Counted from the stretch's first letter, positions 32,883 to 41,956 are shown. The stretch is DNA of 64,000 nucleotides from Flavobacterium laiguense (GCF_003097655.1 NZ_QCZH01000002.1:62001-126000), one strand, 5' to 3'. Notes: generated from the sequence alone by a model not told the origin. Made by a program: numbers and translations.

Positions 32883-34025
32883 TTAGCTCAACAATTTTAA
32901 TAAAACAGTACTAATGCGATCTCTATCAGAATCGGTTATATTAGATCCTGAGGGCAAACTCAGTCCGTTTTCAAAAAGCGTTTCGGCAATTTTATTTCCA
33001 TAAAAAGGATAGTTTTTATACAAAGGTTGCAGATGCATGGGTTTCCATAAGGGTCTGCATTCTATATTGGAATCCAATAGCGTCAATCGGATGGTTTCTC
33101 GGGTAATTCCGTTTTTAGTCTCAGATGGGTTTACCAGTATCGAGGTCAGCCAATAATTGGTAAAATAATCTGGGTTTGCTGTAGAAAAAATAGTAATTCC
33201 GGGAATATTTTTAAAAAGTGATACATAAAAATCATGCATGGCTCTTCTTAAAACAATATGTTCTTCTAGGACTTTCATCTGACCGCGACCTATTCCTGCA
33301 CAAATATTACTCATTTGGTAATTGTAACCAAGTTTACTGTGTTGATAATGAGGGGCTTCATCTTTGGATTGAGAGGCTAAAAATTGCGCTTTTTTCTTTA
33401 ATTGGTGGTTTGATGTTATAATTGCCCCGCCTCCAGAGGTGGTTATGATTTTATTTCCATTGAATGAAATAACACTAATGTCTCCAAAAGTACCACACTT
33501 TTGCCCCTTGTAACTGCTTCCCAAAGCCTCGGCACTGTCTTCCAGAATTGGAATGTTGTATTTGCTGGCAATAGCTCTTATTTCATCTATTTGATAGGGT
33601 ACTCCATACAAGTGAACCGTGATAATCGCTTTTGGGATTTGCCCCTTGTAAATACAGTCTACAATGGCTGCTTCTAAAGCAATGGGACAAAGATTCCAGG
33701 TTTCGAGTTCACTATCAATAAAAACAGGAGTTGCTCCTTGATATAAAATAGGATTTGCTGATGCCGCAAATGTCATGGATTGACAAATAACAACATCGCC
33801 CGCTTTTACATCCAAGAGGATTAAGCCCAAATGAATGGCGGCTGTTGCTGAGTTTAGTGCCGTAACGAAAACGCCATTACATAAATAGTTTTCTAAATCA
33901 CGTTCAAATTCGGTAATATTAGCCCCCAATGGAGTAATCCAATTCGAGTCAAAAGCTTCGTGTATGTAACTAAGCTCGGTACCTCCCATGTGCGGAGATG
34001 AAAGCCATATTTTTGGATTGCTCAT
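32883..34025 (-). CDS. DegT/DnrJ/EryC1 aminotransferase, PglE-like
   Basis: A 380-residue fold-type I sugar aminotransferase. The start KIWLSSPHMGG and NWITPLG near 28-34, Asp163 in LEDSAEALG, and Schiff-base Lys192 in SFNGNKIITTSGGG fit the branch that aminates UDP-4-keto-6-deoxy-GlcNAc (PglE, bacillosamine-type pathways) or closely related nucleotide sugars. Partners such as the dehydratase and acetyltransferase are usually adjacent but are absent here: the neighbours are an unknown protein and a muramoyl amidase. It therefore looks like an orphan copy, perhaps serving a glycan pathway encoded elsewhere. Confidence 0.85.
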   Translation of the reverse strand: MSNPKIWLSSPHMGGTELSYIHEAFDSNWITPLGANITEFERDLENYLCNGVFVTALNSATAAIHLGLILLDVKAGDVVICQSMTFAASANPILYQGATPVFIDSELETWNLCPIALEAAIVDCIYKGQIPKAIITVHLYGVPYQIDEIRAIASKYNIPILEDSAEALGSSYKGQKCGTFGDISVISFNGNKIITTSGGGAIITSNHQLKKKAQFLASQSKDEAPHYQHSKLGYNYQMSNICAGIGRGQMKVLEEHIVLRRAMHDFYVSLFKNIPGITIFSTANPDYFTNYWLTSILVNPSETKNGITRETIRLTLLDSNIECRPLWKPMHLQPLYKNYPFYGNKIAETLFENGLSLPSGSNITDSDRDRISTVLLKLLS

Positions 34026-34147
34026 TGTCTTTAGATATTAAAATCACAAGAATTTGGAAAAGTGATTTTGGCGGCTAATTATTATAATTTAAATGTAAGT
34101 AAAAATAATCTTTTTTGATACAGTATGGATTTGAATAATGCCAAAAC

Positions 34148-34188
34148 ACAAAAAACGCTTTTTGAAAGATTCAAAAAGCGTTTTTTGT
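34148..34188 (-). terminator. Strong terminator after muramoyl-amidase gene
   Basis: An 18-bp perfect stem (34148-34165 with 34171-34188) has a 5-base loop and an A/T-rich foot on both sides. It lies 13 bases past the stop codon of the leftward amidase gene. Confidence 0.85.
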
Positions 34189-34201
34189 ATAAATAAAAAT
34201 A

Positions 34202-35104
34202 TTATTTCTTGTAAATAGAGTAGATGGTATTTATGGTTTTTTCATCTAAAACTGCATTGACTTCGCTTTGAATAAAATGAAGCTTGAATGCCGAAATAGC
34301 AGCCGAATAGTTTTTTGTGTTATAACCAATTACCTGTAAACCTTGTTCTACATTGAAATCACTGGGTGCACAGGGTAATTCATCATCCGGCCAAACACCA
34401 AAACCATTTAAGGCTAGAAGTTTCCATGGAAAAAAAATAGAGGGATCTACTTTTCTAGTTGGAGCAATGTCTGAATGACCAATAATATTTTGGGTGGGAA
34501 TACTGTAGTCTTTTTTTAATTTGGTCAGCAGCGCCAACAAGCTATTGATTTGTATGTCAGAAAAAGGCTCTGAACCATTGTTGTCCAATTCAATTCCTAG
34601 AGAAACCGAGTTAATGTCGGTGTCTTTGCCCCAAGAACTGTTACCTGCATGCCAAGCTCTTAGGTAATCATTCAGCATATGAACCACTTTGCCATCTCTC
34701 GAAATTACATAATGGGCGCTTACTTTAGTTTTCGGTGAGGTAAAAGTGCGTAACGTTTTTTGAAGCGAATCCTGAGCGGTATGATGAATAATGATAAAAT
34801 TTGGTTTCCTTAAATTAAAATTTACGGTACCTACCCATTCGGATACAATGCCGTTTGGCAAAATGCTAGTGTCGGTTTTAGAGAGGGTATCTTTGTAATT
34901 CAGTAATTGATTTTTATAGCGATAAGCAATACTGTCAATGATTATTGCAGACTCATTTGTTAATGGTATGGCTTCTTTTTTTGAAATGGCTTCTTTTAAA
35001 GAATTCATTTGAGTGTCATAGGCTTTCTCACTTTTCTTATAAGGATTGGTGGAGCATGATGTGGCTATAACGGCTAAAATAAGATAGTAAAAGTGTTTTT
35101 TCAT
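34202..35104 (-). CDS. N-acetylmuramoyl-L-alanine amidase, lipoprotein (amidase_2)
   Basis: A 300-residue lipoprotein with its lipobox Cys at residue 17 (ATSC-STNP). The amidase_2 domain (about 90-225) shows the zinc ligands His107 or His108 (IIIHHTA), His210 (IIGHSD) and Asp220 (RKVDPS), plus the catalytic Glu172 (LGIELD) and AWHAGNS. A short C-terminal region (about 250-300) with a YNTKNYSAAISAF helix resembles a peptidoglycan-binding repeat. It cuts the amide between muramic acid and the stem peptide, in recycling or cell-wall turnover (AmpD/AmiD-like). It is a single-gene transcript. Confidence 0.9.
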   Translation of the reverse strand: MKKHFYYLILAVIATSCSTNPYKKSEKAYDTQMNSLKEAISKKEAIPLTNESAIIIDSIAYRYKNQLLNYKDTLSKTDTSILPNGIVSEWVGTVNFNLRKPNFIIIHHTAQDSLQKTLRTFTSPKTKVSAHYVISRDGKVVHMLNDYLRAWHAGNSSWGKDTDINSVSLGIELDNNGSEPFSDIQINSLLALLTKLKKDYSIPTQNIIGHSDIAPTRKVDPSIFFPWKLLALNGFGVWPDDELPCAPSDFNVEQGLQVIGYNTKNYSAAISAFKLHFIQSEVNAVLDEKTINTIYSIYKK

Positions 35105-35266
35105 ATTGAGAGTTTATGGCTGTCCTCGGTCACATAGTCAGCTATGTGTGTTTTAAATAAGTGAAACGCCTACTTTTTAACTTGCAAAATCTATGGCAAA
35201 AAAGGCATACTTGGTACACAAAGGGTAAGGTCATATTGGATTTTGAAAAAAAACAAAAAATTTTAA

Positions 35267-35752
35267 TCAGTGTTTTCTGGATTCAATTTTGCTTTTTTGC
35301 TCTTCGATCAAGTTACGGTATTTTGCTTTTTGATCTTTGTTTAGAATCTGCATTACCTCTAAATCGGTCATTTCGCTCAGTACTTTAAATTCCTTTGATT
35401 TATCTTCGTCGCTCATTTCTTTTTTCAAAAAAAGAGCCTCTTGTTTTTTTATCGATTTGGTATAAATATTAGTAACAACCACTTCTTGTAGTGCATCTAA
35501 ATTGAGTTCTTTTTTATAATAAGCCACAACTTTGGCTGCGGTTACTTCGGCAGGAATAGGTTTAGGAGCGCTCTGTTGATTGCTCTGTGACATTTGTGAC
35601 ATCTGGCTGGATCTGCCATTGTTACCATATCCATTGCTTCCTCCGCCATATCCGTTCCCACCATATCCATTTCCATATTGCGCGGTAATGGTGTTTGCTG
35701 ACAAGAGTAAAAAGGTCACAAAAAGGACTGTTTTAAATGTTTTTGTAATCAT
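35267..35752 (-). CDS. Small exported Gly/Tyr-rich protein with helical C-terminus
   Basis: 161 residues: signal peptide (about 1-24, ending TAQ), a YGNGYGG-type glycine-rich stretch (25-48), Ser/Gln-rich linker (48-65), then a charged helical domain (70-161) with LNLDALQEVVV, EMSDEDKSKEF and LNKDQKAKYR. The helical part resembles Spy/LTXXQ-type periplasmic proteins, in which LTxxQ-like motifs occur at each helix end. Function is unknown; a periplasmic chaperone or envelope stress role is a guess. It precedes no operon partner. Confidence 0.65.
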   Translation of the reverse strand: MITKTFKTVLFVTFLLLSANTITAQYGNGYGGNGYGGGSNGYGNNGRSSQMSQMSQSNQQSAPKPIPAEVTAAKVVAYYKKELNLDALQEVVVTNIYTKSIKKQEALFLKKEMSDEDKSKEFKVLSEMTDLEVMQILNKDQKAKYRNLIEEQKSKIESRKH

Positions 35753-35803
35753 AAGTATCGCGAAAAATTAAAATTAAATCTTAAAGGTTTAAGAACTAAC
35801 AGC

Positions 35804-35905
35804 AAAAAAAAACACCCCGCCCGTTGGGCACCCCTCCAAGGGAGGGGAATTACACACGACTTCCCCTCCTCTGGAGGGGTGTCCGTAGGACGGGGTGGTT
35901 TTTTT
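35804..35905. repeat. Large GC-rich inverted repeat, bidirectional terminator-like
   Basis: Arms of about 45 bases (35804-35849 and 35861-35905) contain CACCCC, GGGCACCCCTCC and GAGGGGAA and their complements, with poly-A on the left and poly-T on the right. It lies between rimO (ends 35946, leftward) and the gene starting at 35752. The C-rich core is shared with the hairpin at 18857-18877. It probably terminates rimO and belongs to a dispersed repeat family. Confidence 0.75.
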
Positions 35906-35945
35906 AGGCTCAATGCTTTTTCAAAAGCACAAGCCTTTTGAAAAC

Positions 35946-37259
35946 CTAAACTGGTTCTCCGTACAAATCAAATTCGGTTGCTTCAATAATTTTGATCATT
36001 ACAAATTCACCTGTTTTTACATAGTGTTTTGTAGCGTCAATCAATACTTCATTATCCACATCTGGACTGTCAAACTCGGTTCTACCCACAAAATGACCAC
36101 CTTCTTTTCTGTCAATAATACATCTAAAGGTTTGTCCCACTTTCTCTTGGTTCATGTCCCATGAAATTTGTGATTGTAATTCCATTATTTCATTGGCACG
36201 AGCTTGTTTTACGTCGTCCGGAACATCATCTTCCAATAAATAAGCGTGTGTATTTTCTTCATGAGAATAGGCAAAACATCCCATTCTGTCAAATTTCATT
36301 TCTTGGACAAAATCTTTCAGGATATTGAAATCTTCTTGTGTTTCTCCAGGATAACCAACAATCAAAGTCGTACGGATAGCCATTCCGGGAACCGCCGCTC
36401 TAAAGTCTTTTAATAATTGTGTCGTTTTTTCTTGTGTGGTTCCACGACGCATTGATTTCAAGATAGAATCCGAGATATGTTGCAACGGAATATCAATATA
36501 ATTACAAATTTTAGGTTCGCGTTTCATGATTTCAAGTACATCCATTGGGAAACCGGTAGGGAAGGCGTAGTGCAAACGAATCCACTCGATACCTTCTACT
36601 TTTACCAAAGCCTCTAGCAATTCGCCCAAAGCGCGTTTTTTATATAAATCAAGACCGTAATATGTTAAGTCTTGCGCAATCAAAATCAATTCTTTTACAC
36701 CATCTCTTGCCAATCCTTCTGATTCTTTAACCAGTTTTTCAATGGTTTGCGAAACGTTTTTACCTCTCATTAACGGAATAGCACAAAAGCTACACGGTCT
36801 GTCGCAACCTTCCGAAATTTTCAAGTAAGCGTAGTTTTTTGGAGTCGTAGTCAAACGTTCTCCTAATAATTCGTGTTTGTAATCGGCGCCTAAAGCTTTT
36901 AATAAAGCTGGCAATTCGGTAGTCCCAAAATATTGATCCACATTTGGAATCTCTTTCTCTAAATCTGGTCTGTATCTTTCTGATAGGCAACCTGTAACAA
37001 AAACTTTGTCTACAAGTCCTTTTTCTTTTTTATCTGCATATTCCAAAATCATATTTACCGATTCTGCTTTGGCATTATCAATAAATCCGCAAGTATTAAT
37101 CACGATAATATTTCCCTCATCTTCAGCTTTGGCTTCATGGGTAACCTCTTTTCCGCTTGCACGGAGTTGCCCCATTAGCACTTCACTGTCATACACATTT
37201 TTCGAGCACCCAAGAGTGATCACATTTATTTTATTCTTTTTTAAAGACTTCGTTCTCAT
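35946..37259 (-). CDS. rimO: Ribosomal protein S12 methylthiotransferase RimO
   Basis: A 437-residue radical SAM enzyme. The N-terminal UPF0004 domain has its three cluster cysteines at 18 (LGCSKN), 57 (NTCGF) and 91 (TGCLSERY). The radical SAM core has Cys152, Cys156 and Cys159 (GCDRPCSFCAIP). A C-terminal TRAM domain covers about 375-437. It adds a methylthio group to an Asp of ribosomal protein S12. RimO rather than MiaB is supported by the CAIPLMRG sequence after the cluster and the overall length. A -7-like TAATTTTG lies at 37299-37292 on the minus strand. Confidence 0.95.
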   Translation of the reverse strand: MRTKSLKKNKINVITLGCSKNVYDSEVLMGQLRASGKEVTHEAKAEDEGNIIVINTCGFIDNAKAESVNMILEYADKKEKGLVDKVFVTGCLSERYRPDLEKEIPNVDQYFGTTELPALLKALGADYKHELLGERLTTTPKNYAYLKISEGCDRPCSFCAIPLMRGKNVSQTIEKLVKESEGLARDGVKELILIAQDLTYYGLDLYKKRALGELLEALVKVEGIEWIRLHYAFPTGFPMDVLEIMKREPKICNYIDIPLQHISDSILKSMRRGTTQEKTTQLLKDFRAAVPGMAIRTTLIVGYPGETQEDFNILKDFVQEMKFDRMGCFAYSHEENTHAYLLEDDVPDDVKQARANEIMELQSQISWDMNQEKVGQTFRCIIDRKEGGHFVGRTEFDSPDVDNEVLIDATKHYVKTGEFVMIKIIEATEFDLYGEPV

Positions 37260-37291
37260 AGTATTACATTCCCGATAATTTAGGAATTTTG

Positions 37292-37299
37292 CAAAATTA
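37292..37299 (-). promoter_or_regulatory. -7 element for rimO
   Basis: TAATTTTG on the minus strand is an exact TAnnTTTG match, 32 bases upstream of the rimO ATG. No TTG occurs at the preferred 19-bp spacing. Confidence 0.5.
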
Positions 37300-37431
37300 C
37301 AATTTTTTGCTCAAACCCTGCTTGTTTCCAATCCAAAAAGCTCCTAAAGTTTCCATAAAAAGGATTGGGAGCAGCACATTAGGTTTATTCAAGAGGATTT
37401 GTCTTGTCTAAATTATTCTACATAAAAAAAC

Positions 37432-37465
37432 AAAACCACTTTTGATAGGCTTCAAAGGTGGTTTT
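37432..37465 (-). terminator. Terminator after the FadL-like gene
   Basis: A 13-bp stem with one G-U pair (37432-37444 with 37453-37465) is followed on the minus strand by a T-rich exit (TTTTGTTTTTTT). Confidence 0.75.
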
Positions 37466-37486
37466 AGTTGCAGTAATGTTTGTGTT

Positions 37487-38992
37487 TTACATTTCAAATA
37501 ACAAAGTCATAGTGAAATTGTTTTTGTAGGTATTGATGTGGGCGCTTTCTGTAAATCCTTGTGAAAAGAATTGTTGTTGAGAAGTGCTATGGGTATAAAC
37601 ATAAGCAAAATCCAGTTTTATGGAACCAAAACTATAGCCTAAACCACTCGAAAAACTGTTTAAGTCCCCTATGGTTGCCGAATTTTTGTATGGGCTTCCT
37701 TCAAAACGATATCCGCCTCGTAATCTGAAATTTTCAATTTTGTATTCGGCACCTACTCTTACTTCGTTTGAAGCGCCTAGTGCGTTATGCATGGCGCTAT
37801 TTAATCCTCTATAGTAGGGATCGTTTTCTGGAGAAAATTCGGTACAACTGTAGTCTTTGTATTTGTAATCAAGACTGATTAATCCAGATTTTCCAAAAAC
37901 ATAGGCAGTACTTGCTGTAAAACTGCCAGGAGTACGCAAATCATAAGGGGCGTAATAATTAATGACATACGGATCGACCACATTTGGTGGAAGTATATCT
38001 ATAGTATTGCTTCTGACAGAAGACAGTCTTTGGGAAAATTCATCCTGTAAAGTGTACCATGTTGGTGACTCATAGGCGAGACCCAAACGGAACTCATTGG
38101 TTAGTTTTGCAATAGCCCCTATTTGAAATGAAAAACCGGCACCATAAGTGTGTAGATTATTGGAGAAATTCAAATTCCTAACCTCGTAATCTGAATTCAA
38201 AGGATTGTTGTTGGATTCGTAGAAGTTGGAGTTTTTTACATAATCGGTAAAATGAGAGTTCAAATTAAATCCAAAATAGATTTTGTCTTGGTATTGTACG
38301 GCACTGTTAAAAATCAGTTTTCCATTATAACCATTAGAGTAAACGCTGTTTTCTTGGTAGTAATTTCCGCCAGATCGAACATTTGAGGTGTATAGTACGT
38401 TGTCAGGATCGTCTTCGTTTAATGGATTTATAATGAATCCGTAATATCCAAGGTAAGCTTGTTGCGCTCCGTTGTTTAGATTGGCATAATTAGTGCTTGT
38501 TATTAGACCTAAAGGAACGCCATTGGCGTAGCTTAAAAAATAATTGGCAACCGAATTAACGGGGCTTGTTCCTGCAGAAAATAAAGCGTTGTCGTAATTA
38601 TTGGTGTTCTCATAATTGATGGCCATACTGAATTTTCTCCAATCGCTATTTGGGTTTCTGTTTTTAAAAACGAAAACACCTCCTGCTTGGTTGAGGTCAA
38701 AAGAATTATCACTTGCCGAAGTTGTAGTGCCAAAATAATTGGAATTGTTTTTGGTGTCATAATTGCCCATTGTAAAGGCAAATTGATTGTTCATGAATAC
38801 GGCTGAACCTCCAGGATTTACATTCATAGCTGATAAATCCCCACCAAGTGCTCCAAAAGCACCACTCATGGCGGTAAAGCGAGCCGTTCCTTGCAAATCG
38901 CGTTGGGCATAACGCATTGCGTCCGAAATTTCTTGGGACTGAGCCGCACTAAATGATAATCCGACTGCGAGTAACAATAAGTGTTTTTTCAT
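37487..38992 (-). CDS. FadL/OmpP1-like outer-membrane protein
   Basis: A 501-residue exported barrel with a signal peptide (about 1-19). The mature N-terminus DAMRYAQRDLQGTARFTAMSGAFGALGGD with AMNVNPGG is the hallmark of the OmpP1/FadL/TodX-like group of Bacteroidota, where the N-terminal segment plugs the barrel. The chain ends with the aromatic strand FTMTLLFEM. The family is linked to uptake of hydrophobic compounds, though substrates in Bacteroidota are mostly untested. It is 41 bases downstream of a Tyr/Gly-rich lipoprotein gene, probably one transcript. Confidence 0.82.
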   Translation of the reverse strand: MKKHLLLLAVGLSFSAAQSQEISDAMRYAQRDLQGTARFTAMSGAFGALGGDLSAMNVNPGGSAVFMNNQFAFTMGNYDTKNNSNYFGTTTSASDNSFDLNQAGGVFVFKNRNPNSDWRKFSMAINYENTNNYDNALFSAGTSPVNSVANYFLSYANGVPLGLITSTNYANLNNGAQQAYLGYYGFIINPLNEDDPDNVLYTSNVRSGGNYYQENSVYSNGYNGKLIFNSAVQYQDKIYFGFNLNSHFTDYVKNSNFYESNNNPLNSDYEVRNLNFSNNLHTYGAGFSFQIGAIAKLTNEFRLGLAYESPTWYTLQDEFSQRLSSVRSNTIDILPPNVVDPYVINYYAPYDLRTPGSFTASTAYVFGKSGLISLDYKYKDYSCTEFSPENDPYYRGLNSAMHNALGASNEVRVGAEYKIENFRLRGGYRFEGSPYKNSATIGDLNSFSSGLGYSFGSIKLDFAYVYTHSTSQQQFFSQGFTESAHINTYKNNFTMTLLFEM

Positions 38993-39033
38993 TTGGTTGA
39001 GCTTTGGGTTAGTTAATTTCTAATAAATATATA

Positions 39034-39993
39034 TTATCGTCTTCCGCCGCCACCGCCGGACATTCTTCCGCCGCCGCCAGACATTCCTCCCCCAGAAGAT
39101 CTATATCCACCACCACTTGACATACTGCTACTGTTACTTCTGTTGGAGTTGTTGCTTGGTGTGTAACTGTTTGATGAACGTTGGTAATTTTGACTGGAGT
39201 TTGCTCTATTGTATTGATTGTAATTGTTTCTGGATTGCCCTTGTGAATAGTTTCTGGTTGTGCTACTATTTCTATTGGTGAAAGTGGGGGATGTTCTGTT
39301 GTAATTGGTAGCGCTATTTCTGTTGTAAGTACTGTTTCGAGTGTAGGTACTATTTCTGCTATAGGTACTGTTTCTAGAGCTGTAGTTTCTATCGTAATTA
39401 TTGTAGGTGCCAGCATAAGAGGAGCCTCTTCGGCTATAATTGTAATTATATGCGTACGGGCTGGCTATGCCGCAACCATATCCGTAACCATAACCAGGAT
39501 AACCCCAGCCATATCCATAATAGGGATATCCGTAGCCATAATAAGGATATCCGTAGCCGTAATATGGATAGCCCCAGCCGTATCCGTAACCATAATAAGG
39601 ATATCCAAACCCAAAACCAATAGACCAGTAAGAGTCAGGATAAACATTAACTACTGTTTGTTGTGATCCGGCTCCCCAACCGGCATAGCCTGCAGTTGGA
39701 GACTGTATGCTGTCATTTGCGATATTGTCATTGTAGTTGTTGATATCTGTAAAAATTTCGCCAGTTGATTGGCCTGTGTTTTGCAAAGAGCTGAAGTATT
39801 CTTTGTATTGAACAGAGGCTGAATTAGTTTGGGTTCCCTTTGTAACAATTTTGTCTCCATTTGTGCCATAAATACCATCGTTCTCATAATAAGAACTGTT
39901 TTGGTAAGAACCACAAGAAGTTACCAGTAAACTCAAAAATCCGACTAAAAAATAAAGCGATGTTTTCCGGGTAGTATTTATGTTAGTTTTCAT
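39034..39993 (-). CDS. Lipoprotein with Tyr/Gly-rich repeats and Asn/Ser-rich tail
   Basis: A 319-residue low-complexity lipoprotein: signal with Cys27 in VTSCGSYQ, an ordered stretch to about 120, then repeated YPYYGYGYG-type units (about 125-175), a long Arg/Asn/Ser/Tyr-rich segment with NSTYxRN repeats (about 190-290) and a SGGG(R/M)-rich end. Function is unknown. The composition suggests an extended, sticky surface or periplasmic polypeptide. In related genomes such proteins occur beside proS, as here (from general memory, not checked). The tandem codons make it prone to repeat-number change. Confidence 0.7.
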   Translation of the reverse strand: MKTNINTTRKTSLYFLVGFLSLLVTSCGSYQNSSYYENDGIYGTNGDKIVTKGTQTNSASVQYKEYFSSLQNTGQSTGEIFTDINNYNDNIANDSIQSPTAGYAGWGAGSQQTVVNVYPDSYWSIGFGFGYPYYGYGYGWGYPYYGYGYPYYGYGYPYYGYGWGYPGYGYGYGCGIASPYAYNYNYSRRGSSYAGTYNNYDRNYSSRNSTYSRNSTYTRNSTYNRNSATNYNRTSPTFTNRNSSTTRNYSQGQSRNNYNQYNRANSSQNYQRSSNSYTPSNNSNRSNSSSMSSGGGYRSSGGGMSGGGGRMSGGGGGRR

Positions 39994-40010
39994 TTCGGTA
40001 GATTATTTTA

Positions 40011-40041
40011 TTGTTGGACAATACAAATTTAGTTAGTTTTG
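40011..40041 (+). promoter_or_regulatory. Promoter of proS
   Basis: TTG (40011-40013), 20 bp spacer, TAGTTTTG (40034-40041), matching the Bacteroidota consensus. Transcription would begin near 40046-40048. This rules out the Met codon at 40039 and supports the ATG at 40096. Confidence 0.7.
40024..40031 (-). promoter_or_regulatory. -7 element for the Tyr/Gly-rich lipoprotein gene
   Basis: TAAATTTG on the minus strand (40031-40024) is an exact match, 30 bases upstream of the ATG at 39993. It is only 2 bp from the oppositely oriented -7 element of proS. Confidence 0.55.
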
Positions 40042-40095
40042 CGTAATTATTTAGTTAAATTATATATAAACAAATATTATGCCAAACGATTCAAT

Positions 40096-41574
40096 ATGAG
40101 CAAGAACCTTACAACAAGAGCAGAAGATTATTCAAAATGGTACAATGAGTTGGTTGTTAAAGCCGATTTAGCCGAGAATTCAGGGGTTAGAGGCTGTATG
40201 GTAATAAAACCTTATGGGTATGCTATATGGGAGAAAATGCAAGCAGAACTCGATAGGATGTTTAAAGAAACGGGACATCAAAATGCCTATTTCCCTTTAT
40301 TCGTTCCAAAAAGCATGTTTGAAGCAGAGGAAAAAAATGCGGAAGGATTTGCAAAAGAATGCGCCATTGTGACTCATTATAGATTAAAAAATGATCCAGA
40401 TAAACCAGGTAAGTTAATGGTTGATCCAAATGCAAAGTTAGAAGAAGAGCTTATTGTTCGTCCTACTAGTGAAGCGATTATTTGGTCTACTTATAAAGGA
40501 TGGGTGCAATCATATAGAGATTTACCTTTATTAATTAATCAATGGGCTAATGTAGTGCGTTGGGAAATGAGAACCCGATTGTTTTTGAGAACCGCTGAGT
40601 TTTTATGGCAAGAAGGACATACTGCACACGCAACAAAAGCGGAAGCTGTAGAAGAATCGGAAAAAATGATGCATGTATATGCTGATTTTGCTGAGAATTT
40701 TATGGCGATTCCAGTTATAAAAGGATTAAAAACCGAAACGGAACGATTTGCAGGTGCCGAAGAAACCTATTGTATCGAAGCCTTAATGCAAGATGGGAAA
40801 GCATTGCAAGCGGGAACTTCACACTTTTTGGGGCAAAATTTCGCAAAAGCTTTTGATGTTAAGTTTGCCAATGCTGAAGGGAAACAAGAATATGTTTGGG
40901 GAACTTCTTGGGGAGTTTCGACCCGATTGATGGGAGCATTAGTAATGACGCATTCAGATGATCAAGGATTAGTGTTGCCTCCTAATTTGGCGCCTATACA
41001 AGTCGTGATTGTTCCTATTTATAAAACAGACGAGCAATTAGAAGCGATTTCTGCTGAAGTAGCTGTTTTGGTTGCGGCTTTTAAGAAATTAAATATATCT
41101 GTGAAATTTGACAACAGAACGACTCAGAAACCAGGATTCAAATTTGCCGAATGGGAATTGAAAGGAGTGCCGGTTCGAATTGCGGTGGGGCCAAAAGATT
41201 TAGAAAACGGAACTTTTGAAGTGGCTAGAAGAGATACTTTGACCAAAGAAGTAGTTTCGAAAGATGGAATTACAACCTATATCGGCGATTTATTAGAGCA
41301 AATTCAAAAAGATTTGTTTGAAAAAGCATTGAATTATAGAAATACGCACATTACTGAAGTGAATAGTTTTGATGAGTTTAAAGCCGTTTTGGATAGTGAA
41401 GGAGGCTTTGTTTCAGCACATTGGGATGGTACTGCGGAGACTGAAGAGAAGATTAAGGAATTGACCAAAGCGACGATAAGATGTATTCCTTTGGATAGAG
41501 TAGAACAGGCGGGAAGCTGTGTGTTTACTGGGAATCCTTCTGTAGGAAGAGTGTTTTTTGCGAAAGCGTATTAA
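40096..41574 (+). CDS. proS: Prolyl-tRNA synthetase (short, archaeal/eukaryotic-like type)
   Basis: 492 residues starting at [13 protein letters not shown]; an upstream in-frame Met (40039) overlaps the predicted promoter. It is a class II synthetase with RPTSEAIIW (motif near 125-133), [24 protein letters not shown] (motif 2), [10 protein letters not shown] and [10 protein letters not shown] (motif 3). An anticodon-binding domain and the C-terminal extension follow, ending AKAY. The absence of an editing insert and the short length place it in the ProRS type 3 common in Bacteroidota. It charges tRNA-Pro with proline. Confidence 0.95.
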   Translation: MSKNLTTRAEDYSKWYNELVVKADLAENSGVRGCMVIKPYGYAIWEKMQAELDRMFKETGHQNAYFPLFVPKSMFEAEEKNAEGFAKECAIVTHYRLKNDPDKPGKLMVDPNAKLEEELIVRPTSEAIIWSTYKGWVQSYRDLPLLINQWANVVRWEMRTRLFLRTAEFLWQEGHTAHATKAEAVEESEKMMHVYADFAENFMAIPVIKGLKTETERFAGAEETYCIEALMQDGKALQAGTSHFLGQNFAKAFDVKFANAEGKQEYVWGTSWGVSTRLMGALVMTHSDDQGLVLPPNLAPIQVVIVPIYKTDEQLEAISAEVAVLVAAFKKLNISVKFDNRTTQKPGFKFAEWELKGVPVRIAVGPKDLENGTFEVARRDTLTKEVVSKDGITTYIGDLLEQIQKDLFEKALNYRNTHITEVNSFDEFKAVLDSEGGFVSAHWDGTAETEEKIKELTKATIRCIPLDRVEQAGSCVFTGNPSVGRVFFAKAY

Positions 41575-41601
41575 AAAAAACAAATTTTTTAGCATCTACT
41601 A

Positions 41602-41631
41602 TTGTGCGTTTCAAAAATAGTTGTATTTTTG
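41602..41631 (+). promoter_or_regulatory. Promoter of the tRNA-Glu cluster
   Basis: TTG (41602-41604), 19-bp spacer and TATTTTTG (41624-41631) match the Bacteroidota promoter consensus. It ends 19 bases before the first tRNA. Confidence 0.75.
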
Positions 41632-41650
41632 CATCCGCATTAGAGAAGCA

Positions 41651-41722
41651 GGCCCGTTCGTCTATCGGTTAGGACGCATGGTTTTCATCCATGTAAGAGC
41701 GGTTCGATTCCGCTACGGGCTA
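41651..41722 (+). tRNA. tRNA-Glu (TTC), copy 1
   Basis: 72 bases with a complete cloverleaf: acceptor GGCCCGT/ACGGGCT (with a G-U first pair typical of Bacteroidota tRNA-Glu), anticodon stem CATGG/CCATG with loop TTTTCAT giving anticodon TTC, and T arm AGCGG-TTCGATT-CCGCT. CCA is not encoded. Confidence 0.96.
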
Positions 41723-41767
41723 CTATTTTTTTGCAGATTAAAGTCATCCTGAACTAAGAGGGAAAAT

Positions 41768-41839
41768 GGCCCGTTCGTCTATCGGTTAGGACGCATGGTT
41801 TTCATCCATGTAAGAGCGGTTCGATTCCGCTACGGGCTA
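41768..41839 (+). tRNA. tRNA-Glu (TTC), copy 2
   Basis: Identical to copy 1. The start-to-start distance is 117 bases, and the following spacer is a near copy of the first spacer, so this is a tandem duplication. Confidence 0.96.
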
Positions 41840-41884
41840 CAGGTTTTTTGAAGGTTAAAGTTATCCCGAACTAAGAGGGAAAAT

Positions 41885-41956
41885 GGCCCGTTCGTCTATC
41901 GGTTAGGACGCATGGTTTTCATCCATGTAAGAGCGGTTCGATTCCGCTACGGGCTA
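41885..41956 (+). tRNA. tRNA-Glu (TTC), copy 3
   Basis: Identical to copies 1 and 2, again 117 bases from the previous copy. The spacer before it ends in the same AACTAAGAGGGAAAAT as the first spacer. Confidence 0.96.

Noticed and set aside
39009..39416. A 135-codon Thr/Ile/Val-rich frame on the minus strand
   Set aside because: It is an out-of-frame reading of the Asn/Ser/Tyr-repeat part of the lipoprotein gene at 39034-39993. Its composition comes from the tandem codons and it has no signal or domain.
40039..40095. Longer proS start (19 extra residues)
   Set aside because: The extension begins on top of the predicted -7 element, and its residues do not resemble the usual ProRS N-terminus, which starts at MSKNLTTR.
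41651..41956. Possible CRISPR array (three regular identical repeats)
   Set aside because: The repeats are 72-base tRNA-Glu genes with complete cloverleaves and nearly identical spacers, not variable spacers. No cas genes are present.
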